DNA of 64,000 nt from Coptis chinensis. Lineage: Eukaryota > Streptophyta > Magnoliopsida > Ranunculales > Ranunculaceae. Below the pieces are notes generated by a model, which was not told where the DNA came from, did not search any database, and was given only the letters and a program-made list of their open reading frames with translations. The translations under genes were made by a program, and so were the position numbers. The DNA lies in assembly GCA_015680905.1 (NCBI GenBank), contig CM027378.1, positions 3,410,001 to 3,474,000 on the forward strand, written 5' to 3'. Position 1 is the stretch's first letter, and each line of letters starts with the position of its first letter. This document shows positions 32,949 through 45,284 of the stretch, in pieces.

Positions 32949-33683
32949 ATGAAAGAATCAGCAGCAGCAACACCAAGAGCAAAACCTAGTACGAGTGTTA
33001 GAATTGATGCGAAAGAAAGACACAAGTTAGGTGAAAGAGAGAGAAGAAAAGAAATGCGAGAGCTCGTGTTATCACTTCACTCTTTACTTCCACATTCCAA
33101 CTTAGTTAAGAAAGAACAATCTTCTGTCCTCAGCGAACTCATCAAATACCTTCCATTAGCTTCAGCAAGACTACAGTCACTCCAAGAACAAAGAGACTCC
33201 GTTAGATCAGTTATGACTACTGATCCGGTAGTATTTAAAGAAACTAGTCTTGACTCAGGTGACTCTGATATTAGAATCATGGCTGAACTATCTTCCTCGG
33301 TCTCAATTCGAGTTCGAGGTGATCGAGTTACCATCTCTCTATCTTATGCACAGGGTACTTTAAAAACTTTGTCGTTATCTGCTGCATTGGATGAACTGGA
33401 AGCTCATCAGCTTCAACTTATTCGCGCTACTCATTGCCATGACGGAAGTAAAATGTTGCTTCACTACGAAAGCAAGGTGACTATGCAAGCATGTTTTGTA
33501 TTTTCAGATGGTTTGTTAATTAAAGTAAATTTTGCCAATCCATTACCACGCTTGTCTGATTTTCCCAAAAACTTTAAGGGGGGTGTTTGGATCTCAATTA
33601 TTAAAAAAAAAAAAAAAAAAAAAAAAAATTATTCTAAAATCAATTTATTTATTTATTTTTTGATGGGCAAATGTTTTAAATGA
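32949..33683 (+). CDS. bHLH transcription factor
   Basis: This is a nuclear DNA-binding regulator. From M1 at 32949 (context AACAAATGAAAG), a basic region with the H-E-R triad (RHKLGERERRKEM; His25, Glu29, Arg33) predicts E-box/G-box binding. Helix 1 (about residues 34-48, ELVLSLHSLLP), a loop with KKEQ, and helix 2 (about 57-80, SVLSELIKYLPLASARLQSL) follow. Residues about 118-205 (VSIRVRGDRVTISL...) look like the ACT-like C-terminal domain common in plant bHLH proteins. ERERRKEMR resembles the RGE1/ZHOUPI (bHLH95) type, but subgroup is not assigned. The open frame runs through a poly(A)/poly-Lys tract from about 33600, so the tail after NFK (33578) may be inserted or intronic sequence and the real 3' end may differ. 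The bHLH and ACT-like part shows no stops or frameshifts, so it is probably functional. Confidence 0.85.
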   Translation: MKESAAATPRAKPSTSVRIDAKERHKLGERERRKEMRELVLSLHSLLPHSNLVKKEQSSVLSELIKYLPLASARLQSLQEQRDSVRSVMTTDPVVFKETSLDSGDSDIRIMAELSSSVSIRVRGDRVTISLSYAQGTLKTLSLSAALDELEAHQLQLIRATHCHDGSKMLLHYESKVTMQACFVFSDGLLIKVNFANPLPRLSDFPKNFKGGVWISIIKKKKKKKKNYSKINLFIYFLMGKCFK

Positions 33684-33785
33684 GATCAGTAACTCTTTAA
33701 TGCTGGCGGAGATCAAGCCCCAGACCTATAATATCATCACCCAAAGATTTTATCGACTTTGCTAATCGGCACCTGTTTCTAATAA
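33660..33785. repeat. Dispersed repeat, copy 1 (retroelement-tail-like)
   Basis: AAATGAGATCAGTAACTCTTT followed by ATGCTGGC...ATCATCACCCAAAGATTTTA matches the complement of 38195-38312. Both copies adjoin a homopolymer run at one side, which suggests a LINE or SINE 3' tail. No element body was identified. Confidence 0.6.
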
Positions 33786-33949
33786 ATTTATCAAAAAAAA
33801 ACAAAAAAATTATCAATAAACAATTAAAACTTGTTTATTATAAAACTTATTTTTTAGGACAAGAATTACTTTTTTGCCAATAATATCTTTTTCGAAAAAT
33901 TACGAAACAAACACATTTATTTATGAAAATGTATTTTATCATGAAAATG

Positions 33950-33953
<4 letters not shown>

Positions 33954-33988
<35 letters not shown>
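33954..33988. repeat. (AT)n microsatellite
   Basis: About 17 uninterrupted AT units. Confidence 0.97.
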
Positions 33989-33991
<3 letters not shown>

Positions 33992-34390
33992 CATAGTTTT
34001 CATTGATCGATCGAGTTAAGAAATTATTACTAGCTCTGTGCCTATGTTGCATTCCATATAAACATGCAAAATATCTATAAACACACAAATTAAGCAAGAC
34101 ATTACTCCCTTAATAGCAACTATTAAGTTCCAGCATATAACCATGGGGCATCTTCCGTCAACCTCTTGCTCATGTGTTTTTCTATAATCCAAAAATTTCA
34201 CATTTCTTTTGAAGTTATATTAGTTATTCTTAATTAGTGATATGAAACTACATAAAAACACAAAATCCAGGTTACATTCTAGTCTTTGAAATTTCAGAAA
34301 GGAATTCTAGTACAATATATATCCAATTGAGACGAGTTTTAGTAGAGATGTTATCCATGGTATGGAGATCCTCTCTACCAAAAATCATCC

Positions 34391-36775
34391 CTTGGTAGGG
34401 AGGGATCAATATAGTATGGTTTTCATAGCATGGTTTATACCATTCCCCACAATTTCACCTACAAGATGAACTCTTGGTAGGGAGGGATCAATATAGTATG
34501 GTTTTCATAGCATGGTTTATACCATTCCCCACAATTTCACCTACAAGATGAACTATAACCTAGTTTTTGTGGATATGTCCAACAAATTATGAAGATCATT
34601 TCTACAAAATTTCAACTCATTTAATGGAATTTAACAATGCCAAAAGTTGATTGCAAAATCGAAGAATCTAGGCTGTTAAAAAAAATTTCAAAGTTGTCAA
34701 AAAATATTTAACTACGTTAGAGGTTTCCAAATAAGCTAAATTTTTGTGGAGTAGCAATCCATGGCTAGTAGATCATATCCACAAAAATATTAGTTATTAA
34801 CTAATCTTGTAAAGGGGTGTGGTATAAACTATGGTAAACGGATTCCTCCCCATTACATGAGGGGCTCTATGGACATGTTAAAAACACAAGTAAACAAACT
34901 CAAAATTGTTAGTGCATGTATAAGTTTTATATTAGCCTAATTTTTTATAGATATGATCTCCTAACTACTTTAAACATTGTCATAGAAAATTATTCAAATC
35001 AGAAACTTTTAACCCTATCAAATGTACTCGACAAATTAGGAATCATTAAGAAATGTGAACCATTCATTTTCGCGGTTCTTGATATTGTATTTGACAAGTT
35101 TAGAAATTTTTTATTTTTTGTGATAATGTTTAGAATAGTTAGGATATCATATCTACAAAAAAATTAGGTTAATCCAAGACTTATATATGAATGTCCTAAC
35201 GATTTTGAGTTTGTTACGAGTTTTTTTTAACGTATGTCCCTAGAACTATATATGGGGAGTGATCCATATACAACACTTTTTATATAGCAGTTTATACAAT
35301 AGCTTATATCTCACTCTACAAAATTAATTACAACTTGTTTTTTTGTGGATGTCATCTTTCCACCGTGGATAACAACCCTGCAAAAAATGGACTCATTTGG
35401 AAATTTCTAAAGATTCAAAAAGAATTGAAGGTTGTAAAGTTTAAATCCTAACCGTTAAAAAAAATAACATTTTCAAATCAACATTTGAAAGGGGTAGATA
35501 TTTTGAAATGAACTCAAATTTTGTGGGTTTGATCTTTATAGTGATAAGATCATACCCACAAATATATAGGGGAGAGATTCATATACAGTACTTTTTATAC
35601 AACAATTCATACAATGGCCTAAATCTCACTCCACAAATTTACTTACAACTTGATTTTTTGTGGATGTCATCTTCCCACCATGGATAACATCCCTACAAAA
35701 AATCGACTCATTCACACATTTCTAAATATGCCAAAAAAGGGTTGCAAAATTTTAAATCCTGGCCGTCAAAATAAACTATATTTTCAAATCAACTTTTGAA
35801 GGGGGTAGAGATTTCGAAATGATCTAATTTTTTTTGGATATGATCTATGTAGTCGTATTTTCATACGCACAAAGTATCAACCATTAGTTCAACTTGTAAA
35901 CAGGTGTTGTATAAATTGTTGTACAAAAAGTGTTGTATACGAGGAGGGATCAATATACAATGGTTTTCATACCATAGTTTATACCATGCCTCACAACTTC
36001 ACCTACAAAGTGAACTAGAATCTAGTTTTATTTGTGGATATATTCAACAAACCATATGAAGATAACCTCGACAAAATTTCATCTCATTTGATGGTGTTTA
36101 ACACTGTCATGCCAAAAGATGATTACAAAATCGAAGTTTCAATCTGAACCATTAAAAAAAATCAAAGTTGTCCATAATTTTTAAGTAGATTAGAGGCACT
36201 GCTGACTAATCCATTAGGCCAATTAGGCGGTTGCCTAAGGCCACAAATCTTGGAAAGTCTCTAATTTCCTGATTTCTCCTTATAATTTTGCACAAATTCC
36301 TTCCTTTTTTAAATGTGTTCTACGAAATAAAAAAGGGACATGAGAGTCAATTTCTTATTTCCAAATTCAGTTTCTTCACACACTAAATTTAGGAGAGAAT
36401 TGAAATTAGCTTGAGTATTTAATCCAGAGAGTCAGCTCTCCTCCCACAAGGTTTAATCTCAAGGTTACGCATGAATCTAAGGGTTATAAAGTGCATCATC
36501 ATACTAACTTTTTAGAGGGTGTCTCATTTAACTAAAATATTACGTCAATTAACACGTATCTATTTTACTTTACAATTCTTCTACAATCATCTTTTGATAT
36601 GGTTAAATATTACCAAATGAGTTGAAATTTTATAAAGGTGATCTTCGCAGCTAGTTGAACACATCCACAAAAAACTAGGTTGTAATTCACGATGTAGGCA
36701 AAATTGTGGGACATGGTATAATTGTATAAACCATAGTATAAAATGTATGGTATATATATATATATGAAACAATTT
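34391..36775. repeat. Cluster of related inverted-repeat (MITE-like) elements
   Basis: At least four related units lie head to tail. Each begins near GGGAG(G/T)GATC(A/C)ATATACA or a variant and ends in its approximate complement. Unit 1 is about 34473-34853, with the first 82 bp duplicated at 34391-34472. Unit 2, partial, is about 35255-35572; unit 3 about 35573-35945; unit 4 about 35943-36765. Shared interior phrases include TTTTGTGGATATG(A/T) and CAAATTTCAACTCATTT-like words. Unit 4 is interrupted at about 36199-36560 by unrelated sequence starting CACTGCTGACTAATCC and containing GGCGGTTGCCTAAGGCC, a hAT-like relic without fixed ends. No coding capacity. Target-site duplications were not resolved, so the superfamily is unknown. 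Confidence 0.65.
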
Positions 36776-36779
36776 TTGC

Positions 36780-37100
36780 GTGAAATTCAAGATTAAAAAA
36801 AAAACAGTATATATATAAGGATTAAATAAACGCTATAATTTTTTTAATCTTGAATTTAACGCAAACACACAAAATTATTTTTTATGTAATTTCTTTTTTC
36901 TCAAGCTAAGTACAATGAAGACGGGGTAATATATATCAGCCTAACGACAAAAAGTGAATCATTAATTTTCACGCCAGAATGATGAAAAGAACCAAATTAA
37001 TTAAGTATGTTTTCATGTCACACGTACTAGTGTTGTTGATTTGGTTTGATATCTTCTATTTGTGGTAATTATTAGCGGAACTTATACATATGGAATATTT
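36780..37100. other. AT-rich interval, nothing recognised
   Basis: Low-complexity AT-rich sequence between the inverted-repeat cluster and a possible exon. No gene, bounded repeat or RNA was seen. Confidence 0.5.
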
Positions 37101-37103
37101 CAG

Positions 37104-37259
37104 ATTTGCAATGGATTAGAGAAATTTCCAAGTTTGTTAAAGGAAAGGCTAGAAGAATTATCTTGCAAGCTTCAGAACTTGAAGAAATCGAAGAAGAGAT
37201 CATTTCACCAATTAGATGGATCAGATCAACCTCTCATCTCCCATGCACACCTCCATTGA
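37104..37259 (+). other. Possible orphan exon with a coiled-coil-like peptide
   Basis: After a TTTCAG acceptor-like site, an open frame reads ICNGLEKFPSLLKERLEELS and KLQNLKKSKKRSFHQLDG, ending at a TGA at 37257-37259. The leucine/lysine spacing and codon use look more protein-like than the surrounding DNA. It could be a terminal exon of the bHLH gene (3.5 kb downstream, same strand) or part of another gene. No donor was found that joins it convincingly. Confidence 0.3.
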
Positions 37260-37539
37260 TCATTTTCTTTTAGACACCCTCAAATTTAAACAAAATGATT
37301 AATGGAGAGTGTTGGCAAAAAGAAAAGGTGCTAGAATAATGTTGTAGGTTTCGTTTTTTTCCGTTGCCTTCTGCATGTTCAATATTAAATAGGAGTTTTT
37401 TAGTTAGTCTAATGAAATACGTCTACTGTCATATTTCATATTAAAAGCTTGATCTTCCTCCTTCACCAAAACTCTACAACTTGTTTGCTCTTCACCAGTA
37501 TGTGGGCATCTCCCCGTGCATTTTTGTTAAATAAATTGA

Positions 37540-38195
37540 ATGTTATTGAATTATTATATCTAACCCAAACATGGGTTTATATAAATGATTACATGGAACA
37601 AATATAGAAGAGAATAACTCTAACATGGACACAAATAGATAAAGAAAAAATCTATCCTATATGGAAAATATTATCAAATCAATGAAATATATTCTATGAT
37701 ATTGTTTCTTCCTATAGTATGACACATCTCCCAACACCCTCCTTTAAGCTCAATGGGCCGGATTTTCATGTCCACTGAAAATCGGCATGAGCATGCTCAA
37801 AGCAATTTATCTTGATCCTTGGAAGTATCAACCTGCTTTCTTAGTCTCATCCAAATGAAGCATAAACCTGCTATCTAGCTTGCTACTAATTGAAGCAAAA
37901 ACCTGCTTTCTTTCTACAATTAGCACCCTGCATTGTATTGTCTTCTTAGAATCAAGTTGCAACCTGCTCTTAGGAGATATGGAGTACCCTACTCTATCGG
38001 AAATCTTCATCATGCTCCAATTTGCTAAGAAGTATTTTTCATTTATAGGCAACTATCAAACTTGTATGGGGGGGGGACAAAGGTTGGGTGGTGGCTGCCA
38101 TTGGCAAACCACCCACCTAAAGCTCTGGTACCATAATGAATTAATTAGATGCTACTGAATTATTAGATCTAACCTAAAAATGGGTTTATAGAAAT
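37540..38195 (-). mobile_element. Deleted Ty1/copia-type LTR element relic
   Basis: The minus strand from 37734 to 37540 reads TGTTGGGAGATGTGTCATAC ... ATAACA, an LTR with TG/CA ends preceded by a purine tract (AAAGGAGGG). At about 38125 the minus strand has TGGTACCAGAGC, a tRNA-Met-type primer-binding site. Next to it (38136-38195) is a short piece matching the LTR end (ATAAACCCAT...TAGGTTAGAT). Only about 390 bp of interior remain, with no pol motifs, so it is a heavily deleted fossil. Confidence 0.65.
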
Positions 38196-38312
38196 GATGA
38201 TTACTAGCAAAGTAAGTAAAACCTTTGGATGATGATACCAGAGGTTTAGGGTCGAACCCTGCCAGCATCAAAGAGTTACTGATCTTATTTAAAACAGACT
38301 TGCTAATAAAAA
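38195..38312. repeat. Dispersed repeat, copy 2 (inverted relative to copy 1)
   Basis: The complement of this interval reads AAATAAGATCAGTAACTCTT ... ATGCTGGCAGGG ... ATCATCATCCAAAGGTTTTA, matching 33660-33785. A T-run in the complement (A-run at 38309-38318 on the plus strand) flanks it, as expected for a retroelement tail. Confidence 0.6.
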
Positions 38313-38503
38313 AAAAACACAAATAAATGAAGATGAAATCTATACTATACATAAAATATAATCAAACCAGTAATTGATATATTGATTAAATATATTATAT
38401 TGGACATGATATTATGGCTTAGAGCACACTATTACTAGAAGGGCAGCATGAACAATTATGTGGTGGAGCTTCAAATTCTTAGCACCTTGCGCTTCAATAT
38501 AAA

Positions 38504-38830
38504 TTGCACAGAGCACCGCAAATTTTAGAATGTTACAAGACAACACCTCCACCCGACATGATTAGAGCAAATACTGATGGATGTTCTATGGGTGACCGTG
38601 GAAGCTCAGGTTGGGGTTTTGTACTAAGAAATCATAATGGACACTTGATGGGTGCTTCTGCTGGTGGTCTTGGTGTAACAACCAGCTACATAGCAATCAA
38701 AAACAATGGAAATCATTCATGCAATTAAAAAAGCATTGGAGTTGGGATGGATGGGAATTTGGATTGAAATAGATTCTACGGTAGTAGCCAAGGTGATCTA
38801 AGGAAAAGGTGCATTGGAGGGCTCGGCCAG
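38504..38830 (+). pseudogene. RNase H-like (RVT_3) fragment
   Basis: MIRANTDGCSMGDRGSSGWG and FVLRNHNGHLMGASAGGLG match the N-terminal RNase H strand containing the catalytic Asp (the D of NTDG). After a frame change, ALELGWMGIWIEIDSTVVAK matches the later catalytic strand (EIDS). Catalytic positions look conserved, but the frame is broken and the C-terminal REAN motif is missing. Like the other RNase H pieces in this window, it may be LINE-derived or a host RNase H-like relic. Confidence 0.72.
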
Positions 38831-39014
38831 TATGGTTATCACTTAAGACGAGAGCCACTTGGATCAATATCACTGCAGCATGGAGAAAAGTCAATATAGG
38901 GGCAAACAAGTGTAGATGTGGTGCAAATTTGGGCAATGCAGTAAGTGTGTGGTGGGATACATGACCAAGATTTCTGGCTAACATAAAAAATCAGCATAGC
39001 ACCACCTACTAAAT

Positions 39015-40195
<1,181 letters not shown>

Positions 40196-40247
40196 AATTC
40201 TTTTTCAGAAGCAAAGGAAAAATCAATAAATAATGCCTATAGTAGAA

Positions 40248-40645
40248 GTACTAATCCGTTATTTCTTTCATCACCCCAAACATACCAATATTAACATTGA
40301 TGGTGCATAAATGTACCTCGTTATTCAAACCACTATTCAGAGTTCCTAGAGCTAGCTCCTTGTAAGGCTTGTTGGAAAACGTGTTGTAAGACTTGGTTAA
40401 TCACTCGTTCTTGTTCAAACTGAATGGTTTCATTTTTGTAATTTTGATAAGTTGAATTAATCAAATTCACATTTTCTCGTTCTATCTCAGAGTATCCATT
40501 AAATCAAAACTCATCCACTTCCATTTTCACTTTTCGTAAGTAGGTTTTGGCTCTTTCTAGCTTTTCAATGCCCCCTCCACGTAGTTCTTCTGAATTTTGA
40601 ATAGTACTCAAGATTCTCTATTTTCGATTATCTAATAGATCACTT
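40248..40645 (-). pseudogene. atpF: Plastid-derived atpF exon 2 fragment
   Basis: The minus-strand translation shows the CF0 subunit I (b-type stalk) exon 2: [62 protein letters not shown] and [12 protein letters not shown]. It runs from about the exon 2 start to the stop region about 50 bp before atpA, matching the plastid atpF-atpA gene order. At least one internal stop is present. The upstream intron and exon 1 are absent; the sequence passes into a (TA)n tract. Confidence 0.93.
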
Positions 40646-40649
40646 AATG

Positions 40650-40651
<2 letters not shown>

Positions 40652-40690
<39 letters not shown>
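40652..40690. repeat. (TA)n microsatellite
   Basis: About 19 TA units directly adjoin the plastid insertion. Confidence 0.97.
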
Positions 40691-40693
<3 letters not shown>

Positions 40694-40733
40694 AGAAATC
40701 TATTCACAACAATTTAAACTTTTTATATATATA

Positions 40734-41093
40734 CGGACTGCTTACGTCGACATACGAAAATGACATACAGACTTGCACATTGCTCTAAGGGCTGATTTTT
40801 GGTAGATATTACCTCCCTACCATGGATAGTATCTCCATAAAAAATCAACTCAATCGAATATGTTTAGTTTTATCAAAAGAGTGTTAAAATTTTAGACCAT
40901 TAGATAAATTTCAAACTTGAACTCAAGTTTTGGTAGGGTTAGACATATTCAAATGAGCTAATTTTTTTTGGACATTTTTTAGAGATGATCTCCATGTTGT
41001 GGATATCACATCCCCAAAAAATCAGCTCTTATTTCATTGCGTAAGTGGGTAAGATTGTGTATGTCATTTATGTATGTCAACGTAGCCAGCCCG
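40734..41093. mobile_element. Inverted-repeat element in TA-rich target (360 bp)
   Basis: The left end CGGACTGCTTACGTCGACAT and the right end read inward, CGGGCTGGCTACGTTGACAT, match at 16 of 20 positions. Similarity continues through ACG/CAT AAATGACATACA. Both sides are TATATA tracts, so a TA-rich target-site duplication is likely but not exactly definable. The interior has phrases similar to the cluster at 34391-36775 (TTTTTTGGATATCACATCC-like words), suggesting a distant relative. Confidence 0.65.
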
Positions 41094-41280
41094 ATATATA
41101 TCCTAATAAAATAATTTTTATCTAGTATTGTAAAATTTTGTCGTTGACTAGCGTTCAGGTATTAAATACCAATCTTGGGTAAGAGAAAAGTTTCGAGGTG
41201 CTACATATCCGCTTTACATAAAATCCCATTCTTCTTGTTTCTCAAGCGAGTGTCAAGACATTCATTTGCAATCAAAGGGT

Positions 41281-42330
41281 TGATAAGCACCCAAAATTGT
41301 GATTTAACATTAATAGTATTTCATTTAGGGCAATTATGTTATGAATAATGTGAATTTATCACTATTTATTTGCTTTTGTATGTTTCAAGTTTGGGAGTTG
41401 AATAAATATTGAAAACATGTCAATTATGCATGGAAAAAATAGCTAAATCGATTGCTAAGTGAAACCCATGAAAAAGGCCATGATTCATGAAGTAAAATCC
41501 CTGAAAAAGCCTAAGTCAAAAGAGTCAAACAAAGCTCAAATGGACCTATCTTTTTGGCTCAAGACTCGGATTGAGTCCCATTTTATATCAAAGTAACCGC
41601 CTTGGAAAAAGCTTTCTATTGGTATATGGCTACCCAATTACAACAGTAGAAGTCGACAAAAAAGGCAAAACAGTAAAACGCTACAGTTTTGGCTTATTTG
41701 AACCTTGATGTATTGGACCCTAGTGAATTTTATTTGCCCCGAAGCTCATGAAAAGATGTCTTTTCGACCAAGGCATTTTAAAACCCTACTTATTCTTTAT
41801 TAAATTAGTGGAAAAATGTAATCCTAGCATCCTATCTTCTAGCTTAGTTTAATTAATTATGGTTAGCCTCCATAGCGTCCATTAATACGTACACTTTCAA
41901 GCTTTCTTTCAATAAAAGTTCAATCTTTATTAATCATTTTTATATTCATGTCTTCTTTATTTAATTGTTTATTAGTTAATAATCCGATGATTCAAGGCTA
42001 AAACTCCTATTATGGGGAGTTTTAATGAAGCCTAGAGAGGATTAAACATGTTTAAAAAAGTTTTTATTGCTTAAAAGTTCAAGTTTGAATATTCATTGCC
42101 CTAGAGATAGATGAATTTATATTTGAACTAGAAGATTGTAAGTTCTCCATGAGATAGGTGAATGAACCTTCTTCTCATGCTAATTATATATTCACTAGAG
42201 ATAGTAATATTTAATTAATTAGGGTTATTAAAGTTATGATTTTTATGTTAAAGCACTGCATAATAGTTTAAAGATTAAGACTTTGCAATATATATATTCT
42301 TATATCTCTAGAGCAATGAATATATATTTG
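41281..42330 (+). repeat. Gypsy-type LTR, copy A
   Basis: Begins TGATAAGCACCCAAAATTGT and shares long stretches (GTTTCAAGTTTGGGAGTTGA, CCCATTTTATATCAAAGTAA) with copies B and C. The right end is approximate. It may be a solo LTR. Diverged from the other two copies, so old. Confidence 0.6.
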
Positions 42331-42339
42331 AAATGTTAA

Positions 42340-42412
42340 GCTGGGGTTAAGGCAAACCCCCACCTGTATGTATATTGAACCAAAGCTAGAAGCTTACTTT
42401 CCTCCCTAAGAG
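42340..42412. repeat. LINE-tail-like repeat
   Basis: GGGGTTAAGGCAAACCCCCACC followed by ATTGAACC and CCTAAGAG matches the segment at 19610-19672 at the tail of the LINE relic. It is a second copy of the same 3' end. Confidence 0.55.
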
Positions 42413-42414
42413 TA

Positions 42415-44617
42415 TGATTGATAAACACAATTTATAAAAATAACTATCAATGCAAGAACACTTACAATCATTCAAACAAAACAATGTGTTTAATTAAATC
42501 AATATTTTACTATCTCTTTCTCTCTCCATACTATTAAGTAATATAGATCTAATAAAGGTTCGAATTCACTTTTAAGCGTTAAAATGATATTGAATTCAAC
42601 TAGATTAAATCTAAAGGACAATGATGAGAGTAATGTTGTGATGTAAATTTACTACTAAAATTATACTACAAATTAAAACTTATACTACAAATTAACTAAA
42701 ACAATAAAATATGAAATTTAATGAATGGTGAGATAATAGAGAGAATGGTAATCCACCTAATGATTAGTTCTATGCAAAAATCAAATTATTCATTGAAAAA
42801 TGATCTTCTTTAGGTTTTTCCGCAATGATCCAACCTAAAGCCTCAAACTTTATCATCCCTAGTAACAACCTATGTCTATATAGTTATTATTACTAGCATG
42901 TAGGATAATTACAACTAAATCTCTCGATTTAATCATACAATCTCTAGTTTAATTTACTATGTGTTTATTTTATAAATCACACAATAAATTAAACTCATTG
43001 AAACACATACACAATGAAATAATTCTACTAAAATAATATATTCCTCATTAGGCTTCATATTCACTCCCTCTAATGGGGATTAGTCTAATGTCATTGGAAG
43101 AATAACAATAACATAATTAAAAGAAGACATAATTGAAAAGAATGAATAAAGATTGGATTTTTATTGAAAAAAACATAAGAAAGGTTTAATGGAGGCTACA
43201 AACTATAGATCTCAACTACAACTAATTGGGGAATAAAAACATCTTTAGGGATGAAGTTAACCACTACTTTTATATGAAACAAGTAGGGTTTTACATGACT
43301 TAGTCAAAATTCTATCATAGCTTGAGCTAACGGGCAAAAATATTTCACTAGGGGTCCAATAATCAAAGTCTAAATCTATAGTGTTTTACCGTTACACCTT
43401 TTTCATCGACTTGTACTGCTCCAAATGGGTCTAGGCCTGAACAGTTAGAAAGAAATTTTAAGCTGGTTATTTGGATATAAAATAGGCCTCAATCAGAGCT
43501 CTCTGATTCCAAAGATATGCCCGTTTGAAGTTCTGTTGACTTTTCAACAGTTTTCCATTCGGGTTTATTTTTACTTGACTCCATTGACTTGGGCTTTTTC
43601 AGGGGTTTTTTTTTTCATAAATCTTGGCCTTTATCTATGGTTTTCACCTAGCAATCTATTTAGCTTCTTTTTATGCACAATTGATGTCATTTCAACACTT
43701 ATTCAACTCGAAAGCCTAAAATACACAAAAGCAAGTAAATATTGTAAACTCATATTATTAATAACATAATTGGCTTAAGTATAATACTATTAAAGGGTTT
43801 AAACTACAGTTTTGGGTGCTTATCACGCCACCCCCAAACAACATTTTGCTTGTCCTCAAGCAAAGATGAGAAATAAAAACAGATAAGTGGCCAAAAATAT
43901 AATCCTAACTAGTCTCGTTTCGCGGAATGCGATTACATTGACCATATACAATAAGGCCTTAAACCACTAGGAATTCCCTAGTGGACGATTTATAGCCTCG
44001 TGAGAGTTTTCCAGATAAGATACTCACAAACTTCATTTATACTGCAACGACTAAGTAATAAATGCAATGTTCCCTTAATTTAATTTATATAAAAAAATCT
44101 ATACATCCTACTAGCAATGAATAAAGAATAATCATTTTAAAACCTAAATTAATATATTCATAATAATCAAATCATCTAAAGGTAAACATAGATGCAATAA
44201 ACTATGCTATGAAATGCAATATCAAGTCCGTTTATGAAACTTTTGGAATAGCATCCTTAAGTAGGTTCTCACAAGGAATGTGTCAAGACATAATTCTCTC
44301 TAATTTTTCTACTCAATTTCGATCACTTCAGTGTGTAGTGGGCACACGCTTCCTCACAATCTCAATGACATTACAAAGGAGCCAAGGTTGATCAAACACA
44401 ACTACTACTAACTATCAAACCAACCTATTCCTAATTAAGCTAGAGGTCTTTATTAGGTAATATAGAGATTAGGTGCTAACTATCAAACCAACCTATTCCT
44501 AATTAAGCTAAAAGTCTTTATTAGGTAATATGGAGATTAGGTGGTGGTTAAAGAAGAAATGGAATGGATGATGAAAATGACAAGTTTGAGAAAATAGGGT
44601 CTTCAAATTACATTACT
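42415..44617 (-). mobile_element. Gypsy 3' end: LTR copy B plus adjacent interior
   Basis: On the minus strand the LTR starts at 43825 (TGATAAGCACCCAAAACTGT) right after a polypurine tract TTTGGGGGTGGCG (43826-43838). It runs down to about 42415. The interior upstream of the tract (43839-44617) is noncoding and carries a 68-bp tandem duplication. The interior is cut by copy C in the opposite orientation, so no pol is left. Fossil. Confidence 0.65.
44408..44545. repeat. 68-bp tandem duplication
   Basis: Two adjacent units of CTAACTATCAAACCAACCTA ... GTCTTTATTAGGTAATAT, nearly identical. Confidence 0.85.
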
Positions 44618-45232
44618 TGATAAGAGCCCAAAACTGTAGTTTAAAGCCTTTAATAGTATTTATTTAGTCAATTATGTTATTAATAATATAGGTTTATCAC
44701 TAATTACGTGTTTTTGAGTATTTCAAGTTTCGGAGTTGAATAAATGTAAATTGGTTACTAATTAGGCGCTAAAAGGAGCTAAAGTGATTGCTATGAAAGT
44801 TCTATGAAGAAAGCCCAAATTTCATGGAGAAAAAGGCCCTTAAAAAGCCCAAGTCAAAAATGTTAAGTGAAAGTCAAACCGGATTAGAAAGCTAAAGAAA
44901 AGTCAACAGAACTTCAAAATGCCATATCTTTGGTCTCAAACCTCAGATTTAGGCCCATTTTATATCAAAATGACCGGCTCAAAGAGCTCTTTCCAATGAT
45001 CTAGATCTTGACTCGATCAGAGTAGTATAAGTTAGTGAAAACTCGTCATACAATAACACGAACAGAATTAGAAGTCTTGGATTCAACAAATTGGGTTTTG
45101 GACTTGATTTATGGGTCCATAACCTAACCTAAAAGCCCATGCACGAAATTATAACCTAACCCTCTCCTATATAAAGAGGGTTAAGGCTAAAACAAAGTTG
45201 GCTACTCCCTCTTTAGTTTAGAATAAATTAGG

Positions 45233-45284
<52 letters not shown>

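Noticed and set aside
38240-38275. tRNA-like GGGTCGAACCCTG motif
   Set aside because: Only a T-loop-like palindrome; no acceptor, D or anticodon arms around it, and it belongs to a dispersed repeat.
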